Made by a program: the position numbers and the translations under genes. A DNA stretch of 64,000 nucleotides from Gammaproteobacteria bacterium 39-13 (GTDB lineage Bacteria > Pseudomonadota > Gammaproteobacteria > Berkiellales > Berkiellaceae), in NCBI GenBank assembly GCA_001898235.1, contig MKTN01000001.1, forward strand, positions 113,759 to 177,758, in the 5' to 3' direction. The notes under the pieces are model-generated. The model was not told where the DNA came from and searched no databases. It saw nothing but the letters and a program-made list of their open reading frames with translations. Positions 18,446 to 28,013 of the stretch are shown piece after piece (positions within the stretch are counted from its first letter, which is position 1; each line of letters opens with the position of its first letter).

Positions 18446-19612
18446 CTACGAAGTAAATACTAACCACTTTTTATTGATTATGTTTCGAACCAAAATTAAA
18501 GATAGCATAATTGATATAAACATGGTTATGCCTATAGGCATAAATGTCCCATTGTAAAAAAAACCGACACTCTGAAGCATCATAGCGGTGAGCAACAATA
18601 CAACAGCCTGACCTAACCCTGAAGCCCTGCTTTCTGCGCCAGGGATCACTTTCAAAATAACAGGATATAAGATGTTGATTGGAAAAACTATTCCAATACT
18701 AAAAAGCACTAAAACAGCTGTAATGAGTAAAGGCTGATGAATTTGAAAAACAATAAGCCCAATAATCAATAGTGCACTTAGAAAACAAATTGCTAATCCC
18801 ACATAAAAACAATGTCTTCTGCCAAAGATATTTAATAATGGAGAGCTAAAAACACACACCAAGGCAAAAGTAAGTGATAAAGAACCTTGATAGTATCCAA
18901 AGTGTTTAAGTGATACGCCCATATTATCCATAAAAAGAAGGGGGGCCATTCCCATAAACATCCAATAGGCTGACGTTACCAGGGATAAAGCAAAAAGCAA
19001 ATTAAGATAGGCCGGTGCTTTTAAAATTGGCGAATAAGCCCTAAGAGAAAGCGAAATAGTTTGATTGCCTTTTTTATCGGGAATAAAAAGGAAACTTATT
19101 ACCAAACACAACACACCAAATGCTAGCAAAAGAGTAAAATTACCACGCCAGCCAAAATATAGATTAACAAAGCTTCCTATCAAAGGAGCAACGGCCATCG
19201 CTAAGGTTTTAATACCGTTGATGGTTCCCATCATGCCAGGTTGCTTTTCAATAGTATAACTATCTAAAAGAATTGGGAATGAAAGAATAGCAGGCGCCGA
19301 AATACCAATGCCTTGTATAGCTCGTCCTAAAATTAAAACCACATAATTTGGCGCAACAACACACAGTAAACTTCCCATGATAAAAATACATAATCCAAGT
19401 AAAAGTATAACCCGACGATTAAAACGATCGCCCAAGGCACCTGCAAATAACGAACAAACACAAAAACAAAGAAAATTTATACTAATGGTCATTTGAACCA
19501 TAAACGGAGAAAGTACAAATACCTTTTGCAGCTCTGGAAAGCTAGGAATAAATAAATCCATTTCCATGCCACATAATACTTGTATCAAAAGAATAGTGAT
19601 AAATTTAAACAT
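18446..19612 (-). CDS. MFS transporter, Bcr/CflA-like drug efflux type
   Basis: 388 residues from the ATG at 19612 (AGGA ten bases upstream); a GTG three codons earlier is also in frame. About twelve hydrophobic helices are visible. The first loop has MEMDLFIPSFPELQKVF and the motif-A region GALGDRFNRR, typical of the 12-TM Bcr/CflA drug:proton antiporters of the inner membrane. It is the first gene of a probable pair with the methyltransferase. A second, divergently oriented MFS gene lies 440 bases away; the two proteins are related only at family level. The substrate is unknown. Confidence 0.85.
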   Translation of the reverse strand: MFKFITILLIQVLCGMEMDLFIPSFPELQKVFVLSPFMVQMTISINFLCFCVCSLFAGALGDRFNRRVILLLGLCIFIMGSLLCVVAPNYVVLILGRAIQGIGISAPAILSFPILLDSYTIEKQPGMMGTINGIKTLAMAVAPLIGSFVNLYFGWRGNFTLLLAFGVLCLVISFLFIPDKKGNQTISLSLRAYSPILKAPAYLNLLFALSLVTSAYWMFMGMAPLLFMDNMGVSLKHFGYYQGSLSLTFALVCVFSSPLLNIFGRRHCFYVGLAICFLSALLIIGLIVFQIHQPLLITAVLVLFSIGIVFPINILYPVILKVIPGAESRASGLGQAVVLLLTAMMLQSVGFFYNGTFMPIGITMFISIMLSLILVRNIINKKWLVFTS

Positions 19613-20054
19613 CGCTATCACATCCTGAAAGAGTTAGAGTCATCATTTAAAATTCTCTTCTACGGATTATTTTTCTAAATGTTATACGTTTTAACCATCC
19701 ACCCCTTGCGAGTCATTTCTTTGAGGGAGATTTATACAGTTTAGCCTCATGGCCATTGATGAGAATACTTGAGTGCTCAGACGGATTTAGATGGGAATGA
19801 TGAGGATACAGTTAATAAATATAACCAAATTTGGGACAATAAATCAACGTTTTATACTAAATTCATATCGATATCAAAAAATTGCTCCACATAATGTATA
19901 TAAGCATTTTGTTTGAAAATTAACCTAATAAAAGATAATTTTTGCTAAACATATCTCAGCGATGCTGAATAGAATTTAAGTTGTATTATAATGCTTAATT
20001 TCTTCACAATGCATTTACCTATAGGCTGTCCATTTTTATTTTGGATCTAATATC
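19613..20054. other. Divergent promoter region between two MFS genes
   Basis: About 440 AT-rich bases between divergent transporter genes. No regulator gene, repeat or RNA was recognised, and I could not pick convincing promoter hexamers. Both MFS genes must be transcribed from within this stretch. Confidence 0.4.
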
Positions 20055-21239
20055 TTGCAACAAACCATTACGTATTCGCACAAAGAACTTCCGATATTTA
20101 TCTTGCTACTATTGATATCATTTGCATCTGTGAATGCTGTATTATTTACGCCTGCCTTACCTAATATGGTCGATTATTTTGGTATTTCAGAAAGTGCAGG
20201 CCAATTGAGCGTAACAACCTTTTTAGCAGGTTATGCGATTGGACAGTTATTGTATGGTCCCTTATCCAATCGCTACGGCCGAAAATGCGCCATTTACATT
20301 GGTGTGGTAATACAAATATTCAGTAGTTTATTTTGTATCACAGCAGGTCTCTTCCACAACTATGCCTTGTTAGTAGTTGCAAGATTTTTCTTAGCAGTAG
20401 GGGCTGGTGGCGGATTAAAAATTACCATAACCATGGTCAATGAAACGTATCCTCCACAAATCGCAAGTCAAAAAATTTCTCTACTTATGCTTGCTTTTGC
20501 CATTACACCAGGTCTTGGTGTCGCACTAGGTGGCGTATTAAATAGTTATTTTGGTTGGCTAAGCTGTTTTTATGCCTGTTGTGTTTATGGCCTTTTATTG
20601 CTGGGGCTGATTTCACAATTACCAGAAACCCAATTCTTACGCAATTTAAGTGCATTAAAGCCACGCTACTTAGTGAAAGTATATGCTCATGAATTTAGCA
20701 ATGCTAAAATTATCGCTGGCGGATTTTTAGTCGGCATGTGCAGCTGCTTTATTTATTTGTTTGCAACACTTTCCCCCTTCATCGCTATTAATCAAGCAGG
20801 CATGAGTAGCGTAGATTATGGTTTTGCCAATCTTATCCCAATGGTGGGATTAGCACTTGGCTCTTTAATCTCAGCCAAATTGACTAAATATTTTCCTGTT
20901 CTTTCTATTCTCAAAATTGGGATCACAATTACTATTCTTGGTGTGGTCCTTGCTGGTTTCTTCACTTATGTACAATATCCTATTCTCATATCACTCTTTG
21001 TCCCTATGATGATCATCAACATGGGCGAAGTAATGATTTTGGCTAATGCTTCTTCCCGTGCTATTTGTTTTGCTCAAGATAAAGCACATGGCGCTTCGGT
21101 CATTAACTTTATTGCCATCACACTTGCTACGATAACAGTATTAAGTGCCGGGACTTTTAATATTACCGCCATCGTATTGCCGGGACTTTATGCGATTTTA
21201 TGCATAATAACAATGATAATGTATGGGGTGTTAAAGTGA
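20055..21239 (+). CDS. MFS transporter, Bcr/CflA family
   Basis: 394 residues with a TTG start (the next ATG is about 37 codons in, inside the first extracellular loop, which is too late). Twelve hydrophobic segments are visible. Conserved pieces are FTPALPNMVDYFGISESAGQ in loop 1 and GPLSNRYGRK as motif A. This is a proton-driven multidrug or metabolite exporter of the inner membrane. A GGAT precedes the TTG, so translation may be weak. No neighbour suggests the substrate. Confidence 0.85.
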   Translation: MQQTITYSHKELPIFILLLLISFASVNAVLFTPALPNMVDYFGISESAGQLSVTTFLAGYAIGQLLYGPLSNRYGRKCAIYIGVVIQIFSSLFCITAGLFHNYALLVVARFFLAVGAGGGLKITITMVNETYPPQIASQKISLLMLAFAITPGLGVALGGVLNSYFGWLSCFYACCVYGLLLLGLISQLPETQFLRNLSALKPRYLVKVYAHEFSNAKIIAGGFLVGMCSCFIYLFATLSPFIAINQAGMSSVDYGFANLIPMVGLALGSLISAKLTKYFPVLSILKIGITITILGVVLAGFFTYVQYPILISLFVPMMIINMGEVMILANASSRAICFAQDKAHGASVINFIAITLATITVLSAGTFNITAIVLPGLYAILCIITMIMYGVLK

Positions 21240-21402
21240 ACACCTTAAGCAACCTCCCTTTGTTCATCGCGACAACTTTCCATTTGATAAGGATTTTATC
21301 TGTATAATATAACAGTTCGCCTGTTGATATCTGACGTCTCAATAAAAAGATAACTCTTTTAGACTAAAATTATTAAAGAGATATACACTTCAAGGAATTT
21401 TT

Positions 21403-21906
21403 ATGGCTCAGTCCAAAAAGCCAACCACTAAAAAAACAAAAAAGAAAGATGCTACTTATAAGAATATTATGGTTGCCATCGATGATAGTGCTACATCAAA
21501 GGCTGTCTTAAAAGAAACTATTAAATTTTATCATCAGCTCCCCAATTGCAAGCTAAGAATTATCCATGTATCAGATGAAAACTTAATTCATCTTGAAAAT
21601 AAACCTACTAAACTCTCGATGGAACTTCAAAAATTAATAAAAAAAGAGGCAATTAATTTATTAAAAAGTGTTCAATCCAAATTTGAAAAGGCCCAAGTTA
21701 AAAATTTTGAAACTAAAATAGTTAAAATGAGTGCGTCTAATCAAAAAATTGCTGAAAACATCATCAACGAAGCAAAATCCTGGCCAGCAGATCTCATTAT
21801 TATTGGAACGCATGGGCGGCGTGGAGTCCATCGATTCTTACTAGGCAGCATTGCTGAAAGCGTTGTACGTATTTCTCCTGTTCCTGTTCTCTTAATTCGA
21901 AAGTAA
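21403..21906 (+). CDS. Universal stress protein (UspA family)
   Basis: 167 residues. After a lysine-rich N-terminal tail (about 18 residues) the Usp fold begins YKNIMVAIDDSATSKAVL. It ends with the ATP-binding pattern G-x2-G-x9-G-S (GTHGRRGVHRFLLGS) and the usual PVPVLLIRK strand. These cytoplasmic dimers bind ATP or AMP and support survival under stress. AAGGAA precedes the ATG, and a clean hairpin terminator follows 3 bases after the stop. It is a single-gene unit. The basic N-terminal extension is unusual for the family. Confidence 0.9.
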   Translation: MAQSKKPTTKKTKKKDATYKNIMVAIDDSATSKAVLKETIKFYHQLPNCKLRIIHVSDENLIHLENKPTKLSMELQKLIKKEAINLLKSVQSKFEKAQVKNFETKIVKMSASNQKIAENIINEAKSWPADLIIIGTHGRRGVHRFLLGSIAESVVRISPVPVLLIRK

Positions 21907-21909
21907 CAT

Positions 21910-21930
21910 AAGAGGACTTACGCCTCTTTT
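21910..21930 (+). terminator. Rho-independent terminator after the universal stress gene
   Basis: Stem AAGAGG (21910-21915) pairs with CCTCTT (21923-21928) around a 7-base loop and runs into TT, three bases past the stop codon. Confidence 0.7.
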
Positions 21931-22081
21931 CCCAAGAAAAACTGATTGGAATTTAACTATTACAATGGCTTGATCTCTTTGCTCTTGGGATCTCCTTGGC
22001 ATAAAACGATAATCAAAGTATTTATCTAGAAATTCTCTCCTGGTATCATAATGCATCTTACCACCTTGAAAGGAAAGGCAA

Positions 22082-22798
22082 ATGACATCCTACCCACCGG
22101 CTTGGCCTCATGGTGAACTTAAAGAAATTTTCACTAATATATTTTTTGTTATGGGCACCAATATCACCACCTATGAAGGCGTCGAACTGCAACATAGCCG
22201 CAATATGGTAGTGATAAAAAATGATGAAGAGCTTACCCTTATCAATACAGTTAAGCTAGGCGAAGATGGCTTAGCTGCATTAGATAAGCTCGGTAAAGTT
22301 ACTCATGTTATTAGGATTGGGGCATTTCATGGTCGCGATGATGCTTTTTATCTCGATCGTTATTCAGCCAATCTTTGGGCCTTACAAGGCATGGAACATG
22401 AGAATAACAGAATTACTGATATTGAGCTTATCCCGGGAGACAGCCTACCTTTTCCTAATGGTTCTTTATTTTTATTTGAAACTTCTATTCATCCTGAAGG
22501 CATTCTCCATCTTCATCAAGAGGACGGTATTCTTATCTGCTGCGATAGTATTAAAAACTGGGTGAGTGCAGATCCCTACTTTAGTGAAGAAACTGCAAAA
22601 TTATATGAATCGCTGGGTTTCTTTGGCGAAGCTACAATTTCTCAAATATGGCAACAAGCCTGTAAGGTAAAAATAGAAGATTTTGAACGATTAAAGCAGC
22701 TTAAATTTAAACATTTGATCAGTGCTCATGGTATGCCTTTAATGAAAAATGCCGATGATGCGCTTAAAAAAACGCTCAAAAATGAATTTAATATATAG
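22082..22798 (+). CDS. Metallo-hydrolase-like fold protein, probably without metal ligands
   Basis: 238 residues behind a good GAAAGGAAAGG ribosome site. The order of segments resembles a metallo-beta-lactamase fold: an early beta block (NMVVIKNDEELTLINTVKL), THVIRIGAFHGRDDAFYL where the HxHxDH motif would be, a middle HPEGILHLHQEDGILICCDS, and the final LISAHGMPL. Several expected metal ligands are missing, so an active hydrolase is doubtful. I do not recognise a named family. It is convergent with the small secreted protein, with a strong hairpin between. Confidence 0.5.
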   Translation: MTSYPPAWPHGELKEIFTNIFFVMGTNITTYEGVELQHSRNMVVIKNDEELTLINTVKLGEDGLAALDKLGKVTHVIRIGAFHGRDDAFYLDRYSANLWALQGMEHENNRITDIELIPGDSLPFPNGSLFLFETSIHPEGILHLHQEDGILICCDSIKNWVSADPYFSEETAKLYESLGFFGEATISQIWQQACKVKIEDFERLKQLKFKHLISAHGMPLMKNADDALKKTLKNEFNI

Positions 22799-22810
22799 TT
22801 AAACATGCTA

Positions 22811-22842
22811 TTCTTGCTAAAGACTAATATCTTTAGCAAGAA
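22811..22842. terminator. Bidirectional hairpin terminator between convergent genes
   Basis: A 13-base perfect stem (TTCTTGCTAAAGA / TCTTTAGCAAGAA) with a 6-base loop sits between a plus-strand gene ending at 22798 and a minus-strand gene ending at 22851. Confidence 0.65.
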
Positions 22843-22850
22843 CGATATCA

Positions 22851-23183
22851 CTATTTGGTTTGGATAATTTCAAAATAGGTAGGATCCAATGAATAACAAT
22901 TCCACGTAGCGGCAGCGACACCTGTAGCGGTTTGTACATTGATTGAAACCACATCCAAATTAACAAAATCTGGTCTTTTGTCAAGAAAGCATGCACGTTG
23001 TTTTCCATTAATAGTAACGTATTGATAATCTTGCGCAACTTTATAATCTTGAGGTACAACATATATCTCACCTTGCTGTTGCAGTGTAACAGGTTGTCGA
23101 TTAATGATAATTTTTTCTGCAAATACACAACTGCTGAAGACAATTAACGGTAAAATAATCAATTTACTTATAAAATTTTTCAT
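22851..23183 (-). CDS. Small secreted protein of unknown function
   Basis: 110 residues from the third of three consecutive ATGs (23189, 23186, 23183). AGGAG abuts the first, so the third has the best spacing. Signal peptide (KNFISKLIILPLIVFSSCVFA), then a mature part of about 85 residues, mostly beta-like, with two cysteines (RACFLD and WNCYSLD) that could form a disulphide. The mature sequence repeats 'VVPQDYKVAQDYQYV'. No family recognised. Periplasmic location is inferred from the signal peptide. Confidence 0.6.
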   Translation of the reverse strand: MKNFISKLIILPLIVFSSCVFAEKIIINRQPVTLQQQGEIYVVPQDYKVAQDYQYVTINGKQRACFLDKRPDFVNLDVVSINVQTATGVAAATWNCYSLDPTYFEIIQTK

Positions 23184-23350
23184 CATCATCTCCTGCTTTG
23201 TACGCTTAAAAAATGTCAGTGGAAATAAGTACAATGCACTATTGTTTATTGTAAATAAACTATAGCTGTTTTCTTTCCTCATGTTTTCTTAAACAATAGT
23301 TCTTAATTTTAGGGTTCCTTGGTCGAAATAGATAGAGAGTCAGTCGAAAT

Positions 23351-25162
23351 TTGCGTGATGTCACACCTAAAATATTTCATTTTGGCGAATACATGCAGAA
23401 AAAAAAACCTTCAGAACAAAACACTTCTTCGAATTCTTCTTTCTTTTACAAAGGAGAAGAATATGATTATATGTTTCGCAGCTGGCTCGGGCAATATACT
23501 CGTTGGTTATCGCCTGCTTCATATTGTCTTGCTTTCACCGACTGGATGATGGATTTAGCCATTTCACCAGCAAAGCAAGCTAATATTGCAGCCAAAGCTA
23601 TCACCTATCATTACCAATTTATGCAATATGTTGCACAAAGCATTTTTGATAAAAATTGCGCAGTCTGCACCCATGGTCTTGAGTATGACAAACGATTTGA
23701 AAATAAACTCTGGGTAGAATTTCCCTTTAATCTATACTCACAGTATTTTTTATTGTGTGAAAAAATATGGACAGAGGCCTCAAGCGATCCTGGCGGAATG
23801 AACAAGCATCATCACCATATGGTCAATTTCACAGGCAGACAAATCTTAGATATGTTTTCTCCTTCAAATTTTCCCTGGACTAACCCTGAAGTATTGCAGG
23901 CTACTTTCAATGAAGGAGGATTAAACTTAGTCCGAGGAGGTAATTACCTTCTTAACGATATCTACAGGAAATACAAAAAGCTTCCTCCTGTCGGAACAGA
24001 ACATTATCAAGTTGGGATGAATGTTGCCGCAACAAAAGGAAAAGTAGTATATCGAAATAATCTTATTGAGCTCATTCAATATGAGCCAACGACTTCTACT
24101 GTTTATGCTGAGCCAATATTATTCATACCAGCTTGGATCATGAAATATTATATTCTTGATCTCTCAGAACATAACTCATTAGTAAAATACTTAGTCGACA
24201 AAGGACACACTGTTTTCATGATTTCTTGGAAAAATCCTGATAGTGAAGATAGAAATCTGAGTATGACTGACTACATTAATCTCGGCATCTTTGCTGCTAT
24301 CGATGCAATCAATCAAATCATTCCCAAGCAACAAATACACGCCGTGGGGTATTGTTTAGGCGGAACATTATTAATGATGGCTGCAGCGTATATGAGCAGT
24401 ACCAATGATAATCGATTAAAAACAATTACACTCTTTGCTGCGCAAGTCGATTTTAAAGAAGCAGGTGAGCTACTACTATTTGTAGATGAAAGCCAAATTC
24501 AATATCTTGAAAGCATTATGTGGAAAAAAGGTTATCTTGATGGTAAACAAATGGCAAGCACCTTCAACATGTTACGCTCGGTTGATCTTATTTGGTCAAA
24601 AGTTGTTCGTGAATATTTAATAGGACAGCAAGAAGATATCAATGATCTCATGGCATGGAACTATGATACTACAAGACTCCCTTACAAAATGCATTCACAA
24701 TATTTACGTAAATTATTTATTAATAATGATTTAGTCCAAGGAAACTTTAAAGTCAACAAAAGCAATGTTGCCTTACATGATGTCGCGACACCACTTTTTT
24801 CTGTAGGCACCGTAAAAGATCATATTTCACCTTGGAAATCTGTCTATAAAATTCATTTGTTTATCAAATCAGAAATCACATTTGTGTTAACAAGTGGCGG
24901 TCACAATGCGGGAATTGTAAGTGAACCTGGACACCCTAATCGAAACTTCCAAATATTAACACATCATCGTAATGATAAATATCTCACAGCAAAAAAATGG
25001 CTTGAAACAGCGCCAACCTTTGATGGTTCTTGGTGGCCAAAATGGCACGAATGGCTTGCCAAACATTCCATTGAACAATTCGCTACACCTCCCATCGGCG
25101 CCCCTGAAAAAGGCTATCCCATTCTTTGCGATGCGCCAGGCACCTATGTTTTTCAAAGATAG
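23351..25162 (+). CDS. phaC: Poly(3-hydroxyalkanoate) synthase, class I type
   Basis: 603 residues counted from a TTG at 23351; ATGs at 23393 and 23471 (the latter behind AAAGGAGA) are alternatives. The lipase-like box GYCLG holds the catalytic Cys (C335), with D490 in VKDHISPW and H518 in SGGHNAG, the triad that polymerises (R)-3-hydroxyacyl-CoA into storage polyester on granules. Length and the single-subunit layout fit class I, which uses short-chain C3-C5 monomers. The usual partners (phaA, phaB, phasin) are not in the window. A final GTYV-F-QR tail is typical. Enzyme identity is firm; the start codon is uncertain. Confidence 0.9.
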   Translation: MRDVTPKIFHFGEYMQKKKPSEQNTSSNSSFFYKGEEYDYMFRSWLGQYTRWLSPASYCLAFTDWMMDLAISPAKQANIAAKAITYHYQFMQYVAQSIFDKNCAVCTHGLEYDKRFENKLWVEFPFNLYSQYFLLCEKIWTEASSDPGGMNKHHHHMVNFTGRQILDMFSPSNFPWTNPEVLQATFNEGGLNLVRGGNYLLNDIYRKYKKLPPVGTEHYQVGMNVAATKGKVVYRNNLIELIQYEPTTSTVYAEPILFIPAWIMKYYILDLSEHNSLVKYLVDKGHTVFMISWKNPDSEDRNLSMTDYINLGIFAAIDAINQIIPKQQIHAVGYCLGGTLLMMAAAYMSSTNDNRLKTITLFAAQVDFKEAGELLLFVDESQIQYLESIMWKKGYLDGKQMASTFNMLRSVDLIWSKVVREYLIGQQEDINDLMAWNYDTTRLPYKMHSQYLRKLFINNDLVQGNFKVNKSNVALHDVATPLFSVGTVKDHISPWKSVYKIHLFIKSEITFVLTSGGHNAGIVSEPGHPNRNFQILTHHRNDKYLTAKKWLETAPTFDGSWWPKWHEWLAKHSIEQFATPPIGAPEKGYPILCDAPGTYVFQR

Positions 25163-25242
25163 TATTTAATAACCTATATTGGCACAAAGGTCTTCCAACA
25201 CTTCATCATTTCTCGCTATACTTAAACCTTCACAAAACGACG

Positions 25243-26181
25243 ATGGAATCTAGTATGGTTGCAAATTCAATTAAAGTTGTTCCTTATGATCCCCTCTGGA
25301 ACGAATTATTTAAAACACAAGCAGAGTGTATCCAACAAATTTTAGGCTCAAATTGCATAACTATTCACCATATTGGCTCAACCTCGATCCCTGATCTTGC
25401 TGCCAAACCTATCATCGATATGCTCCCTATCGTGCGTGATATTTCGACTGTCGATGAAGCGGCAATGGAAGAACTTGGCTTTAATGCCAAGGGAGAATAT
25501 GGCATACTTTTTCGTCGTTTTTTTCAAAAGCAAGGATTTAATGTGCATATTTTTCAAGAGGACAATGCTGCCATTGAGGGGCATTTAAAATTTCGCGATT
25601 GGATGCGAACGCATGCTGAAGATAAAGATGCCTATCAAAAACTAAAACAAGATTTAGCCTTACAATATCCAAATGATATTTTGAATTATAGTATTGGTAA
25701 AGATGCCTTTGTTGCAGATATTCTTGCAAAAACGCAATTTAAAGGACTACGCATTGTCAACGCTTTAATGCCTCGTGAATGGGAAGCCGCAAAGTATTTT
25801 CGCCAACACTATTTCTTCGATAAAATTCCTGTCGTAGATCCCTACACCTGGACTTTTGAGGATAAAAAACATCTTCATTTTATCTTATACCAAGGTGCGC
25901 AAATTATTGGTTATGCTCATATTCAACTTTGGCCAAGCCAAAGAGCAGCGCTCAGAATTATTGTTCTCGATGAGTCCTACAGAAACCATGGTCTAGGCGG
26001 AAAATTTCTAAAAGATTGTGAGCGCTGGCTGAAACAACATAATATTGTTTCCTTGCACATGGAATCATCGCCCGAAGCCCATGCTTTCTATCTTAAATAT
26101 GGGTATATGGAGATGCCTTTCAATGATCCCGATTATCCAAAACAATTTTCACAAGATATAGATATGGGAAAAATTTTATAA
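25243..26181 (+). CDS. GrpB-family nucleotidyltransferase-like protein fused to a GNAT domain
   Basis: About 312 residues from the ATG at 25243 (an ATG at 25255 is also possible; frames further upstream overlap phaC). Residues about 8-165 are GrpB/UPF0157: VVPYDPLWNELF, then HHIGSTSIPDLAAKPIIDM, a nucleotidyltransferase-fold family of unknown substrate. Residues about 175-310 are a GNAT acetyltransferase: RIIVLDESYRNHGLGGKFL is the acetyl-CoA loop and AHAFYLKYGY the final motif. The two domains are also found separately in bacteria, so the fusion suggests consecutive actions on one substrate. The two domains are clear; their substrate is not. Confidence 0.8.
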   Translation: MESSMVANSIKVVPYDPLWNELFKTQAECIQQILGSNCITIHHIGSTSIPDLAAKPIIDMLPIVRDISTVDEAAMEELGFNAKGEYGILFRRFFQKQGFNVHIFQEDNAAIEGHLKFRDWMRTHAEDKDAYQKLKQDLALQYPNDILNYSIGKDAFVADILAKTQFKGLRIVNALMPREWEAAKYFRQHYFFDKIPVVDPYTWTFEDKKHLHFILYQGAQIIGYAHIQLWPSQRAALRIIVLDESYRNHGLGGKFLKDCERWLKQHNIVSLHMESSPEAHAFYLKYGYMEMPFNDPDYPKQFSQDIDMGKIL

Positions 26182-26200
26182 GCTAGAGTTTTAATAAAAG

Positions 26201-26235
26201 TGAAATGAAAAGATCTTGATGAACTTTTCATTTCA
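26201..26235. terminator. Bidirectional hairpin between convergent genes
   Basis: TGAAATGAAAAG pairs with CTTTTCATTTCA around an 11-base loop between the GrpB-GNAT gene and a minus-strand gene. It is AT-rich but perfectly paired. Confidence 0.5.
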
Positions 26236-26251
26236 TTGTGAATAGTAATGC

Positions 26252-26917
26252 TTATGGTATCTCTCTTTTGGTGTTATTATCTGAAAGGAAAATAGCATCT
26301 CTAGGTGTTTCAGAGAATTTTTGAGGATCTAACATTAAACGAAACCCACCACTGCGAGATTTAACAATTCCGACAGAATCTTGATCCTGACTGAAGAAAA
26401 GGTTTTCATCAACCTTGCAGGCTAAACGTATTATTTTATGCCAGGTCATCTGCTGAGAAACCACGCTCGCGGGGGTTTGCATCCATTGCACCGCGCTTTC
26501 ATCTATCTCTGAGTGATCATATGCCGCTGTATACAATACATCTTGGGAGGCGTTTAAAACACGCTCCAAATCTAGCATGACGCGATAGCCTACTCCACTT
26601 GATTTTATAATACCAATGAAATCATCAGAGTAAAGATTTTCTGGAATTTTTAACGCTAATTTATATACCTCTTGCCGTGATACGGCGGGAGAAACAAAAC
26701 TTCCTGAACGATTTTCCCATGATTTGGTGCCAGAAATTCTTTCTAAAAAATTCTTTGCACGGTCCATTCTAACCATCCTTGCAAAGGCTATTCCCTTTTG
26801 CTCTTGTACTGCCTCAAAAAGTAAATAATTTCTCATTTCTTCATCATCTATAAAGCTCTTCATCTGTTCCTCAATGTTCACCATGTTGTGAGTGAGAGGA
26901 ATAGTAACAAAGTACAT
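26252..26917 (-). CDS. Protein with two tandem copies of an unrecognised domain
   Basis: 221 residues. Two stretches of about 55 residues align by eye: SRQEVYKLALKIPENLYSDD with GIIKSSGVGYRVMLDLERV, and SQQMTWHKIIRLACKVDENL with GIVKSRSGGFRLMLDPQKF. Each copy has the core GI(I/V)KS..G(Y/F)R(V/L)MLD followed by a segment ending in VLY or AIFL. No signal peptide or membrane helix. I know no family with this core. An alternative ATG lies eleven codons in (26884), and neither start has a clear ribosome site. Duplication within the gene is directly visible; function is unknown. Confidence 0.6.
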   Translation of the reverse strand: MYFVTIPLTHNMVNIEEQMKSFIDDEEMRNYLLFEAVQEQKGIAFARMVRMDRAKNFLERISGTKSWENRSGSFVSPAVSRQEVYKLALKIPENLYSDDFIGIIKSSGVGYRVMLDLERVLNASQDVLYTAAYDHSEIDESAVQWMQTPASVVSQQMTWHKIIRLACKVDENLFFSQDQDSVGIVKSRSGGFRLMLDPQKFSETPRDAIFLSDNNTKREIP

Positions 26918-27126
26918 GATAAATGCGAGGCAATTTATAGGATAGTTGTAAAATATCTTTATGTATGCAGTTAAAACTGCAGTGTTTATCCCTAATTATT
27001 TCCTCACAATATTTCTATTTATAAATTAAACTTTGCTGCCCATTTTATATAAGGCGACAAACGGTACTTGATAATGAATGAACATTCACTTACTATTTGC
27101 TCATCATCTTTAACGAGGAGCAAACC

Positions 27127-27804
27127 ATGACAATAAGTGAAATAGCTAACCAAGTTTCTGCAACAGTCCGATATTTTAAAGACGCGATTAAAAATTCTAT
27201 CGTCGTCTTTTCAGGATTTTTCGTGAACTTTATCACTAATCTGCCAAGAAACATTCCCCTTTTCTTTCAAGGGATTTTGTCTACCTTTAAAGCAGGTCTT
27301 AATTTAGGTAAAGAAGCGTTAATATTTTTGTTTGAAATAGCAAAATACACCCTCACGCATTTTACAGATGTTATGAAATTTCTTTATGAGGGTATGGTAT
27401 TTCTTTTAAAACATATTCCAGAGCTAATACAATTCGGATTTGATCTCATCAAATCCATTGTTCGTAACGCACTCGATTTAGGTAAGTGGTTCGTACGAAA
27501 TCTGCCTCATGTTATTACTCATACAATTGGTTTTATATTAGGCGGTGCTTATGCTGCTATAGAATTAGGTCGTGATTTTTTTACTTGGTGTGTCAACACG
27601 CTCTTTAATCGTCGCACAAATGCAACGTCACAAGCACCTGAACAAAGAATAGATCATGTTAAGAATGCAGATCTTGTTCAACCCTTGTTTGAAAGATCAT
27701 CTTCTCTCACGCCACAATTTAAACAAATGCGAAATCAAGCCTCTGCAGTTGGAAATGATAATTTAGCTGAAGTTTCTCTTGAAAAAGCAATGAAACTTCG
27801 TTAA
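27127..27804 (+). CDS. Protein rich in long amphipathic/hydrophobic helices
   Basis: 225 residues from the ATG at 27127, which has GAGGAG upstream; an ATG ten codons earlier lacks one. Residues about 20-165 are an unbroken run of helical, hydrophobic or amphipathic segments (FSGFFVNFITNLP, ALIFLFEIAKY, FLYEGMVFLLKHIPELI, then HTIGFILGGAYAAIELG), and the remainder is a polar tail. This pattern suits a membrane-inserting or membrane-coating protein rather than a transporter. No family recognised. A role at host membranes is conceivable given the company of effector-like genes, but that is speculation. Confidence 0.55.
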   Translation: MTISEIANQVSATVRYFKDAIKNSIVVFSGFFVNFITNLPRNIPLFFQGILSTFKAGLNLGKEALIFLFEIAKYTLTHFTDVMKFLYEGMVFLLKHIPELIQFGFDLIKSIVRNALDLGKWFVRNLPHVITHTIGFILGGAYAAIELGRDFFTWCVNTLFNRRTNATSQAPEQRIDHVKNADLVQPLFERSSSLTPQFKQMRNQASAVGNDNLAEVSLEKAMKLR

Positions 27805-27810
27805 ACAGTT

Positions 27811-27846
27811 AAAGGATGGCTCACATTGGAATGTGGGCCATCCTTT
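27811..27846. terminator. Hairpin after the amphipathic-helix gene
   Basis: AAAGGATGGCTCACATT pairs with AATGTGGGCCATCCTTT (one G-U position) over a 2-base loop, six bases after the stop codon. The U-run is short, so termination may be partial. Confidence 0.55.
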
Positions 27847-28013
27847 AAACTTAAAATGCAAGTATACTTTCAAAAAATTCTGTGCTCTTTTCCAAATATT
27901 GCTCAAACTCCTCTTTGTGATAATATCCAACATCTTTTTTAAGACATACCTAAGCAATTAAACATTTCTATCCGGCATTGAACGATCGCATCAAATCGAT
28001 ACAAGGAATTATT

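Noticed and set aside
18446..21239. Tandem duplication of MFS genes
   Set aside because: The two transporters are divergent in orientation and similar only at family level, so they are not a recent duplication.
22082..22798. Metallo-beta-lactamase
   Set aside because: The region corresponding to HxHxDH lacks most metal ligands. It is kept only as a fold-level guess.
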